Source: Rhodospirillaceae bacterium
GTDB lineage: Bacteria > Pseudomonadota > Alphaproteobacteria > Rhodospirillales > Casp-alpha2
Length of the DNA: 33,047 nt
NCBI GenBank assembly: GCA_002706405.1
Contig: PALN01000016.1
Span: 49,167 to 82,213, forward strand
Direction: 5' to 3'
The position numbers and the translations under genes are program-made. A model generated the notes under the pieces. It did no database searches. It was not told where the DNA came from and saw only the letters and a program-made list of their open reading frames with translations. The first letter of the stretch is position 1, and each line of letters opens with the position of its first letter. Positions 24,109 to 31,084 of this stretch are shown one piece after another.

Positions 24109-24909
24109 TTATTCCGAGGCGCCTTCGGTCTCGATCGAAATTTCGCGGCCGCAATGCTTGCAATGCAGGGCATCGGGTTCGTGCAGCAACAGGCCGCAGC
24201 CGCCGCACTTGTGGCGGATCTTGGGCGGCCGGAAGACCGACTGCAGCAGGCGCAGAAACAACCCGACGCCGAAGATCAGAATGGCGATCGACAACCAGCG
24301 CCCGCTTTCGCCGACCAGAACGATATCGCCGAACCCGGTCGTCGTCAGGGCCGCGACCGTGAAGTAAATGGCGTCCGTGTAGGTTTTGATGTCGGGATTG
24401 ATGGCCGTCTGCACGGCATGGACGAAGGCGGAGACAATGAAAACGAAGACCGCCAAATTCAAGCTGCGTTGGATGACTTCCTCGTTGCGGCGGAAGAAGC
24501 TGCTGTCGTTGCGCAGTTCCTGCAGTACCCTGTAGGAGCGCAGCACGCGAAGGGCCCGGAGAACACGCAGGAAGGCGAAGTTCCCGAAAAACACCGGGGC
24601 GACCAGACTGAGGATCACCGCCAGATCGGCCCAATGGAAGGGGTTGGCCAGGAATCGCAGGCGATTCTCGGCGATCCAGCCGCGGGCCAGAAGGTCGAGA
24701 CAGACAAACGATGCCAGGAAAAGGTCGAGCCAGTAGATTTCCGGCGGCAGGGCGAAGAAGCCGGCGGCGATATAGGTGGCGATGATCACGAGGTCGAAGG
24801 CCAGCAGGCCCAGGCGGAACCGCAGGGCCGCTTTGCTGCGGCCCGTGTAGATGAATTCGATCTGCTTTTTCAGATCGTCCAAGTCCGCGTGTTTGCCGGC
24901 GCTTGCCAT
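24109..24909 (-). CDS. Voltage-gated potassium channel (6-TM, Kv-like) with C-terminal zinc ribbon
   Basis: The 266-residue inner-membrane protein has a voltage-sensor domain and one pore domain. S4 carries arginines at 115, 118, 121, 124 and 127, exactly every third residue, followed by RNDSSFFRRNEE. The pore helix and filter read ALTTTGFGDI (about 187-196), with GFG in place of the commoner GYG, as seen in many bacterial channels. After S6 (about 205-226) the C terminus has CxxC pairs at Cys235/Cys238 and Cys250/Cys253, separated by 11 residues: a zinc ribbon. K+ conduction and voltage gating are inferred from the family. A cytoplasmic zinc ribbon on such a channel is unusual. The gene faces the Rid gene. 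Confidence 0.9.
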   Translation of the reverse strand: MASAGKHADLDDLKKQIEFIYTGRSKAALRFRLGLLAFDLVIIATYIAAGFFALPPEIYWLDLFLASFVCLDLLARGWIAENRLRFLANPFHWADLAVILSLVAPVFFGNFAFLRVLRALRVLRSYRVLQELRNDSSFFRRNEEVIQRSLNLAVFVFIVSAFVHAVQTAINPDIKTYTDAIYFTVAALTTTGFGDIVLVGESGRWLSIAILIFGVGLFLRLLQSVFRPPKIRHKCGGCGLLLHEPDALHCKHCGREISIETEGASE

Positions 24910-25005
24910 GGCATGCCCACCTTCCGCCTTTCACCGAGGCTGGCGCCAAGGCTAAGGCTTTCATAGCACCGGCGGGGAGCACCGGCAAACAGCGGTCAGT
25001 GGCGA

Positions 25006-25710
25006 TCAGGGCACGTCGACGATGACGACTTCGGCGTCGGTATCGGCGCGGATGGTGATGGTGTCCACGTCCGTCACCGCCGTGCCCGACCGTTCGGGGG
25101 CGTGCACGCCGTTGATGGTAAGCGCCCCCACTGCGGGCACGATATAGGCGCTGCGTCCCGGGGCCAGGGTCAGGGTCGGTTCCTCGCCGGCCTTGAGCGT
25201 GCCGCCGAGGACCGCCGCGTCCTGATGGATCATCAGCGCGTCGGTGTCCTTGTCCTCGGCGCGGCCCGAGGCCAGCACGTCAAGCCTGCCGCCCCGGCTT
25301 TGCTTCGGGAATTGGCGGGCGTCCCAGCGGGGGGCGATGCCGGTCTCCCGGGGCTCGATCCAGATCTGGAACAGGGTCGTCGGCCCGTCCTCGCGGTTGT
25401 GCTCCGCATGGCGGATGCCGGTGCCGGCCGACATTACCTGGACATCGCCGGCTTCCGTGCGGCCGGTGTTGCCCAGGTTGTCCTGATGGGTGATGGCGCC
25501 CGTTCGCACATAGGTGATGATTTCCATGTCTTTGTGCCCGTGCGGATCGAAGCCGCGGCCCGGTTCGATGGTGTCGTCGTTCCACACCAGCAGCGGGCCC
25601 AGGCCCGTGCGCGCGGGATCGTAGTAGTTGGCGAAGGAAAAGTGATAGCGGGCGTTCAGCCAGTCGTTGGCGAAGCGGCCCAAATTTTCCAGGGGCGTGA
25701 CGGATATCAT
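25006..25710 (-). CDS. Pirin family protein (bicupin; YhhW-like)
   Basis: The 234-residue bicupin has the N-terminal metal site of pirins: His57 and His59 in DPHGHKDMEI, His101 and Glu103 in GIRHAEHN. E. coli YhhW, a close type by length and motif, has quercetin 2,3-dioxygenase activity; other pirins act as redox-sensing co-regulators. It is the last gene of the azoR-hydroquinone reductase-pirin operon, 20 bases after the previous stop. The company of two quinone-reducing enzymes favours a role on phenolics/quinones. Confidence 0.92.
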   Translation of the reverse strand: MISVTPLENLGRFANDWLNARYHFSFANYYDPARTGLGPLLVWNDDTIEPGRGFDPHGHKDMEIITYVRTGAITHQDNLGNTGRTEAGDVQVMSAGTGIRHAEHNREDGPTTLFQIWIEPRETGIAPRWDARQFPKQSRGGRLDVLASGRAEDKDTDALMIHQDAAVLGGTLKAGEEPTLTLAPGRSAYIVPAVGALTINGVHAPERSGTAVTDVDTITIRADTDAEVVIVDVP

Positions 25711-25730
25711 GGCGATGAACCTTTCGGTGG

Positions 25731-26705
25731 TCAGGCGGCCTTCAGGCGGTCGCGCCCGTGGGGCGCGTCCAAGTCCTGATCGGGGCCGGCGGGGATGATC
25801 CCCGTGGGGTTGATGGTCTTATGGCTGCCGTAGTAGTGGGCCTTGATCGCGGGCATATCGATGGTCCCCTTGACGCCCGGCCATTGGTGAAGCTCACGCA
25901 GGAAGCCGGACAGGTTGGGGTAATCGGCGATGCGGCGGATGTTGCACTTGAAGTGGCCGACATAGACCGCATCGAAGCGCAGCAACGTGGTGAACAGCCG
26001 CCAGTCGGCTTCCGTAACGCGGTCGCCGGTGAGGTAGCGGCTTTCGCCCAGGACGGCTTCGAGCCAGTCCAGGCTGTGGAACAGGTCCGTGACGGCTTCG
26101 TCGTATGCGGCCTGTGTCGTCGCGAAGCCGGCCCGGTAGACGCCGTTGTTCACCGTGCGGTAGACGCGCTCGTTGACCAGGTCGATCTCGTGCCGGAGAT
26201 CATCGGGGTAATAGTCGCCCCGCCTGGCGCCGACGCCGTCGAAGGCCGAATTGAACATGCGGATGATGTCGGCGGATTCATTGCTGACGATCGTCTGCGT
26301 CTGCTTGTCCCACAGTACGGGCACGGTGACCCGGCCCGTGTAATCGGACTTGGCGGCCGTATAGACCTGATGCAGGTAGCGTGCGCCCAGGATCGGGTCG
26401 GCGCCGGGAGCGATCTCCCAGCCGTTCTCCAGCATCAAGGGCTCGACCACCGTCACCGGAACCATGTCCTCCAGGCCCTTGAGGGCGCGGAAGATCAGGG
26501 CCCGGTGGGCCCAGGGGCAGGCGGCGGCGACGTAGAGGTGATAGCGCCCGGCGGCCGCCTTGAAGCCGCCTTGGCCGGTCGGCCCGGGGCCGCCGTCGGC
26601 GGTGACCCAGTTGCGGAACGCCGCGTCCTCGCGCTGAAAGCGGCCGCCGGTTGCCTTGGTGTCGTACCATTGGTCGCGCCAGTCGCCGTTTACAAGCTGT
26701 CCCAT
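25731..26705 (-). CDS. Glutathionyl-hydroquinone reductase (xi-class GST, YqjG/ECM4/PcpF type)
   Basis: The 324-residue cytoplasmic enzyme reduces glutathionyl-hydroquinones to hydroquinones, releasing oxidised glutathione. The thioredoxin-like domain carries the xi-class CPWAHR motif with catalytic Cys63. NESADIIRMFN and the C-terminal helical part (LTGDRVTEADWRLFTTLLRFDAVYVGHFKCN) are family-typical. ATG 26705 is preceded by AGGAGG; the longer open frame upstream reads into azoR. It lies 31 bases after azoR in the same direction. Confidence 0.93.
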   Translation of the reverse strand: MGQLVNGDWRDQWYDTKATGGRFQREDAAFRNWVTADGGPGPTGQGGFKAAAGRYHLYVAAACPWAHRALIFRALKGLEDMVPVTVVEPLMLENGWEIAPGADPILGARYLHQVYTAAKSDYTGRVTVPVLWDKQTQTIVSNESADIIRMFNSAFDGVGARRGDYYPDDLRHEIDLVNERVYRTVNNGVYRAGFATTQAAYDEAVTDLFHSLDWLEAVLGESRYLTGDRVTEADWRLFTTLLRFDAVYVGHFKCNIRRIADYPNLSGFLRELHQWPGVKGTIDMPAIKAHYYGSHKTINPTGIIPAGPDQDLDAPHGRDRLKAA

Positions 26706-26736
26706 TGTCGGCCTCCTTTCTTTAAGTCCGCCGGGG

Positions 26737-27333
26737 TCAGGCGGCTTCGGCGACTTGGCTGATCTGGGCCCGGGCGGCCTGGATGCCGTCGTCGCCCTTG
26801 GCCGTGCCTTCGGCATAGATGAAGGAAATGTCCTCGAGCCCGATGAAGTTGAGGGCGCGGCGCAGATAGGGTTCCAGATGGTCCAGGTGATTGAACGGCG
26901 TGCCCGGGCCATAGACCCCGCCGCGGGTGGTCACGACATGGACCGGGCGGTCGGTCACCAGGCCCTTGGGGCCCTGGCCCGTCGGCTCGAAGGTGCGGCC
27001 GATGCGGGCGACTTGGTCGATCCAGGTCTTGAGCGACGAGGCGATGCCGAAGTTGTGCATGGGGGCGGCGATGACGATGGCGTCGGCGGCGAACAGCTCG
27101 TCAATCAGTTCATTCGACAAGGCGAGTTTCTGGTTCTGCTCGACCGTGCGCTCGGCCTCCGGCGTATAGAAGGCGCCGATGGTTTCCTGGTCCAGATGCG
27201 GCGGCGGGTTGGCGCCCAGATCGCGGACGACGACGCGGCCGTCGCCGGCGAGGGAATGGGCCAGTTCCTGCGCCAGGGCGCGGGAACTGGAGCCTTCGAG
27301 ATTGGGGCTGGAACTGATGAGAAGAATGCTCAT
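26737..27333 (-). CDS. azoR: FMN-dependent NADH-azoreductase
   Basis: The 198-residue flavodoxin-like protein reduces azo compounds and quinones with NADH. Features are the phosphate loop SSSPNLEGSSSRALA, the APMHNFGIASSLKTWID segment, and TTRGGVYG, all characteristic of AzoR/AcpD. It is the first gene of the three-gene minus-strand operon, divergent from the LysR gene with 153 bases between them. Confidence 0.95.
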   Translation of the reverse strand: MSILLISSSPNLEGSSSRALAQELAHSLAGDGRVVVRDLGANPPPHLDQETIGAFYTPEAERTVEQNQKLALSNELIDELFAADAIVIAAPMHNFGIASSLKTWIDQVARIGRTFEPTGQGPKGLVTDRPVHVVTTRGGVYGPGTPFNHLDHLEPYLRRALNFIGLEDISFIYAEGTAKGDDGIQAARAQISQVAEAA

Positions 27334-27429
27334 GGGTCGGGTCCTTTCAACTGTCTGAGGTGGCCGGTGGGCCCGGGCATGTCCGGGGGGGGCGACCGTT
27401 GACGGGGACCCTACGCTTGGGCGTATTTG

Positions 27430-27457
27430 TAGACAATTGGCCTAAATGGAATATAAT
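27430..27457 (+). promoter_or_regulatory. Promoter of the lysR gene
   Basis: TAGACA (27430-27435) and a perfect TATAAT (27452-27457) are 16 bases apart. The surrounding 60 bases are conspicuously AT-rich for this genome. Initiation would fall near 27464, inside the palindrome described next. Confidence 0.6.
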
Positions 27458-27477
27458 TGTTTCTTTAAATAAACAAT
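27433..27477. promoter_or_regulatory. Two inverted repeats, candidate LysR-type operator
   Basis: A perfect palindrome, ATTGTTT (27456-27462) / AAACAAT (27471-27477) with an 8-base centre, overlaps the predicted lysR start site. A wider pair, ACAATT (27433-27438) / AATTGT (27455-27460), overlaps the -35 and -10. LysR-type regulators usually bind such sites between themselves and a divergent target; here the target would be azoR-hydroquinone reductase-pirin. Confidence 0.5.
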
Positions 27478-27486
27478 GAGCCGAGA

Positions 27487-28398
27487 ATGGATCACCTGAC
27501 CGGCATGGCCGTTTTCGCCAAGGTGGTGGAAACCGGCACCTTCACGGGCGCCGCCCAGGCCATGGGATTGTCCAAAGGGGCCGTCAGCAAGCAGATCGCC
27601 AGGCTGGAAGACCGTCTGGGGGCGCGTTTGTTGAACCGCACCACCCGACGCTCCAGCCTGACCGAGGTCGGGGCCGCGTTCTATGAACGCTGCCGGCGCA
27701 TCGTCGCCGAGGCGGAAGAGGCGGAACTGGCCGTCACCCGGCTGCATGCGGAGCCCCGGGGAACCCTGCGCGTCAATCTGCCCATGTCCTTCGGCATGCT
27801 GCATATGGCCGACGCCTTGCCGGATTTCATGGCGGCCTATCCGGAAATCAGCCTGGACGTGACCCTGGACGACCGGGTCGTCAACGTGGTCGATGAAGGG
27901 TTCGACGTGGTCATCCGCATCACGGAGCTGCCGGATTCATCCCTGATCGCCCGGCGGGTCGCGCCCTTCCGCATCGCCACTTGCGCCGCCCCCGCCTATT
28001 GGGACGCCCACGGCCGGCCCACGCATCCGGATGACCTGCGTCATCACGCCTGTCTGCTGTACAGCTATCTGTCCAATCTGAACGAATGGCGCTACCGGGG
28101 GCCGGACGGCCCCTTCGCCGTGCGGGTCGACGGCCCCATGCGCGGCAACAACGGCGACCTGTTGCGCGCCGCCGCCGTGGCCGGGTTGGGGGTCGTGCGC
28201 TCGCCCACCTTCATCGTCGGCTGCGACGTGGTGGAAGGGCGGCTGGAGCAGGTGCTGACCGAGTATGAGGACGACGACCGCGGCATCTACGCCGTCTATC
28301 CCCACAACCGGCATCTGTCGGCCAAGGTCCGCGCCTTCGTCGATTTCATGGCCAAACGTTTCGCGGACCCGATCTGGCTCGGCATGAACGTCGCCTGA
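27487..28398 (+). CDS. LysR-family transcriptional regulator
   Basis: The 303-residue product has the winged helix-turn-helix at the N terminus (about 5-62: FAKVVETGTFTGAAQAMGLSKGAVSKQIARLEDRLGARLLNRTTRR). A two-lobed effector domain follows from about residue 90 (LRVNLPMSFGMLHMADALPDF...). The N-terminal pattern MDHLTGMAVFAKVVETG places it in the large group related to CrgA/AaeR/QseA-like regulators. It is divergent from the azoR operon and probably controls both it and itself through the intergenic palindromes. The effector is unknown; a quinone or electrophile is a reasonable guess. Confidence 0.93.
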   Translation: MDHLTGMAVFAKVVETGTFTGAAQAMGLSKGAVSKQIARLEDRLGARLLNRTTRRSSLTEVGAAFYERCRRIVAEAEEAELAVTRLHAEPRGTLRVNLPMSFGMLHMADALPDFMAAYPEISLDVTLDDRVVNVVDEGFDVVIRITELPDSSLIARRVAPFRIATCAAPAYWDAHGRPTHPDDLRHHACLLYSYLSNLNEWRYRGPDGPFAVRVDGPMRGNNGDLLRAAAVAGLGVVRSPTFIVGCDVVEGRLEQVLTEYEDDDRGIYAVYPHNRHLSAKVRAFVDFMAKRFADPIWLGMNVA

Positions 28399-28413
28399 CC
28401 GATGCGCCGCCCG

Positions 28414-30027
28414 TCAGTGCGACGGGCCGCTGGGCGCGGGCAGGCCTTCCAATTCCACGTTGACGCAGGCGACCTTGCCGCTGGCCACGGCACGGTCCAG
28501 GGCCGCGTCCAGTTCCGCCGGGTCGGTGACGTACTCGCCGTGCCCGCCGAGCCCTTCCACGGCCAGGTCATAGCGGGCATCGCCCAGTTCGCAGCCGATC
28601 AGGCGGTTGGAGCCGTACTCGCGCAACTGGATCTGATGTTCCGCGTTCCAGCGGTGGTCGTTGCCGATGATCACCACATAGGGGGTTCCGGCGCGGGCCG
28701 CTGTCTCGAACTCGGCGAAGTGGAAGCCCACGGTGCCGTCGCCCATCAGCGCGAACACGGTGGCCTCCGGCAGGGCCTTCTTGGCCCCCAGGCCGTAGCC
28801 CAGGCAACCGCCGATGACCCCGGATATGCCGTTGATCACGCGTTTTGAGGTCCGGATGCCGGCCTGAGCCCATTGCCCGAACTCGCCGCCGTCGATGATC
28901 AGCACCGCGTCCTTGGCCTTGTCGATCTGACGTTGCACGGCGGCACAGACCTGGGCCGGGGAAATGCCGCCGTTGGCGGCGGCCTGGTCCGGGGAGAAGC
29001 TGCGCTGGGCGATCTGTTCCGCGGTCTTGGCGCGCCAGGCCTGATGTGCCGTGCCGCCCTTGCCTTGGGCGATCAGCACTGATGCCGCGTCCCGGGGGTC
29101 GGCGGCCAGGGCCGTCATGATGCGGTCATCCAAGTTGCGATGGGCGCGGTCGCGCTCGTCGGCGTCGGCGTTGACGCAGATCCATTTGCAGGCAGGGTCG
29201 AAGATGTTGGTGCCGGCGAAGCCCAGGGTGAAATCGATCCGCTTGCCCAGGGTGACGATCAGGTCGGCCTCCGCCATCACGGCGGCGATGCTGCCGAGGG
29301 ACGGGTCCTTCAGGCCGCGCGGGCTTTCCATGACGACCACGGGGGCATCCAGGGCGTCGGCCAGCTTGTCCGCGACACCCGGACTGCGCGCCGAATTCAG
29401 CACCGGCCCGCACAGGACGATGGGGTGTTTGGCGGAGGCCACGGCGTCGGCGACCTGTTTGGCATCCTCGGGCGAAAGCGCCATGGTCTCGCGGGCGAAG
29501 GCGCTTGTCGGCGGTACGTTGCCGGCCGTGGCATCGGCTTCGACCACGTCGAAGGCGAGGGATATGTGGACCGGCCCCGGCCGCCCCGACTTGGCGGCGC
29601 GGATCGCCCGCGCGGCGGCGCTGCCCAGATCGGCGGCCCGCGTCGGGCGGATCGACAGCTTGGTCAGGGGGGCGATCATCGGCACTTGGCGCATTTCCTG
29701 AAAGGCCCCCCGGCCGTCCTGGGCGACCGGGGAATCGCCGGTCAGCAGCAGCACCGGCGTGTCCGATTCCCAGGCCGTGAACAGCCCGCCCATGGCGTTG
29801 GCGGCACCGCCGCCGGCCGTCACCATGGCCACGCCGACGTTCCCCGTCAGTTGGGCATGGGCCTCGGCCATGTATACGGCGGCGGCTTCGTGCCGGGTGT
29901 GAATGATCTCGATGCCTGCGTCGAAGCAGGCGTCATAGACCGGCATGATCTGGTTGCCGGACAGTGAGAAAATACGTGTCACGCCGGCGGCCGCCAGCGA
30001 CTTAACGAGAAGGTCTGCGCCTCGCAC
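28414..30027 (-). CDS. Thiamine-diphosphate-dependent enzyme (acetolactate synthase / benzoylformate decarboxylase-like)
   Basis: The 537-residue product has three domains: PYR (1-165), central (about 185-325) and PP (about 355-525). The cofactor-activating Glu47 is in TRHEAAAVYMAE, and the Mg-ThDP motif starts at GDG 429-431 and ends with Asn456. Domain order is that of acetolactate synthase, oxalyl-CoA decarboxylase and benzoylformate decarboxylase. The substrate cannot be assigned, and no ALS small subunit is near. The start is a GTG at 30027 with AAGGGG 8 bases upstream. It lies 107 bases after the TauD-like gene in the same direction; that gap holds a short palindrome, ACAAC-G-GTTGT (30078-30088). 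Confidence 0.85.
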   Translation of the reverse strand: MRGADLLVKSLAAAGVTRIFSLSGNQIMPVYDACFDAGIEIIHTRHEAAAVYMAEAHAQLTGNVGVAMVTAGGGAANAMGGLFTAWESDTPVLLLTGDSPVAQDGRGAFQEMRQVPMIAPLTKLSIRPTRAADLGSAAARAIRAAKSGRPGPVHISLAFDVVEADATAGNVPPTSAFARETMALSPEDAKQVADAVASAKHPIVLCGPVLNSARSPGVADKLADALDAPVVVMESPRGLKDPSLGSIAAVMAEADLIVTLGKRIDFTLGFAGTNIFDPACKWICVNADADERDRAHRNLDDRIMTALAADPRDAASVLIAQGKGGTAHQAWRAKTAEQIAQRSFSPDQAAANGGISPAQVCAAVQRQIDKAKDAVLIIDGGEFGQWAQAGIRTSKRVINGISGVIGGCLGYGLGAKKALPEATVFALMGDGTVGFHFAEFETAARAGTPYVVIIGNDHRWNAEHQIQLREYGSNRLIGCELGDARYDLAVEGLGGHGEYVTDPAELDAALDRAVASGKVACVNVELEGLPAPSGPSH

Positions 30028-30134
30028 GATCGATCCCCTTGATTGTTATTGCTGTGTCGTGGCGAGAAGACGCCTGCACAACGGTTGTAGCATTTATGAA
30101 AATTTCCGAAACCCCGCCGCTCGGGTAAAGGAGC

Positions 30135-30971
30135 CTAGGCCGGCACGTCGCCTTCCAGAATGACCCGATGCATGATGCGGCCCTCGGACGCGTCGTAGTC
30201 CCGATGGGCGATATGCAGGGTCGCCCGGTTGTCCCACAACAGCAGATCGCCCGGCTGCCAGGTATGACGATAGGTCACGTCGGGGGTGATGGCGCGGGCC
30301 AGCAGGTCCTGGATGAAGGCGCGGCTGTCCTCGGGCGTCATGCCGTCGATGCGTTCGGTCTTGCCGGGATGGACATAGATCGCCTTTTTCCCCGTTTCCG
30401 AATGGGTGCGGATCAGGGGATGGCGCTGCGGCGCCTTGGCCAGGGCCTGGCGCGCGTCTTCGCCGACGCTGCCCGTATCCTGTTCGATCACGTTGACGGT
30501 TATCATCGGGTCCAGCTTGCTGCGTTCTTCCGCCGGCAACCCTTCATAGGCGGCCTGCATGTTGGCGAAGCTGGTATCGCCGCCCTTGGACGGCAGCTTG
30601 ACCGCATAGAGCATGGTCATCTTTGGCGGACGGGCGTGGTTGGTATGGTCCGTGTGCCAGGCGCGGGACCCGGTGGGAATGGCCTTGCCGTCCTTGCCCT
30701 TGTCCGACTGGCGGCTGTCCAGCACGACGATTTCCGGATGTCCCGGCATCAGGATATTGGTCAGATGCTGCGGCATCAGGTCGCCGAACAGGCGGGCGGC
30801 GTCCAGGAACCGTTCGGGCGTGAAATTCTGGCCGCGCACGACCATGACAAGGCGCTCACGCAGCGCCTGCTGCATGGCGGACAAGTCTTCCGATGCGACC
30901 GGGCCGCTGAGGTCGATACCTGTCGCCTCGACGCCGAGGGTCGACGACAGGGGATTAAGAGATACAGACAT
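30135..30971 (-). CDS. TauD/TfdA family Fe(II)/2-oxoglutarate-dependent dioxygenase
   Basis: The 278-residue product is an oxidative hydroxylase using Fe(II), O2 and 2-oxoglutarate. The iron triad is His106/Asp108 (WHTDHT) and His253 (ATLHIAHRDY). Arg269 in GRIMHRVIL is the 2-oxoglutarate carboxylate ligand. These match TauD in order and spacing, but the substrate may be a sulfonate, an aryloxyacid or another acid. ATG 30971 follows GGAGGAAA; the longer frame extends into the leader. It ends in TAG. A hairpin, CCCGGC/GCCGGG (30992-30997 / 31005-31010), lies in the leader shortly before the SD. Confidence 0.88.
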   Translation of the reverse strand: MSVSLNPLSSTLGVEATGIDLSGPVASEDLSAMQQALRERLVMVVRGQNFTPERFLDAARLFGDLMPQHLTNILMPGHPEIVVLDSRQSDKGKDGKAIPTGSRAWHTDHTNHARPPKMTMLYAVKLPSKGGDTSFANMQAAYEGLPAEERSKLDPMITVNVIEQDTGSVGEDARQALAKAPQRHPLIRTHSETGKKAIYVHPGKTERIDGMTPEDSRAFIQDLLARAITPDVTYRHTWQPGDLLLWDNRATLHIAHRDYDASEGRIMHRVILEGDVPA

Positions 30972-31038
30972 GGGCGTTTCCTCCGATACCGCCCGGCTTT
31001 TTTCGCCGGGTCGGATCAAATGCGCCCCCCTGGGGATC

Positions 31039-31068
31039 ATGATAATCACGCCGGCCGGCGCGGCGCAA
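31039..31068 (-). promoter_or_regulatory. Candidate promoter of the TauD-like gene
   Basis: On the minus strand TTGCGC (31068-31063) is followed after 18 bases by TATCAT (31044-31039). The -10 matches five of six consensus positions and overlaps an 8-bp palindrome, ATCATGAT (31037-31044). The leader would be about 60 bases. Confidence 0.4.
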
Positions 31069-31084
31069 TGCCCGGAATGGGCGA

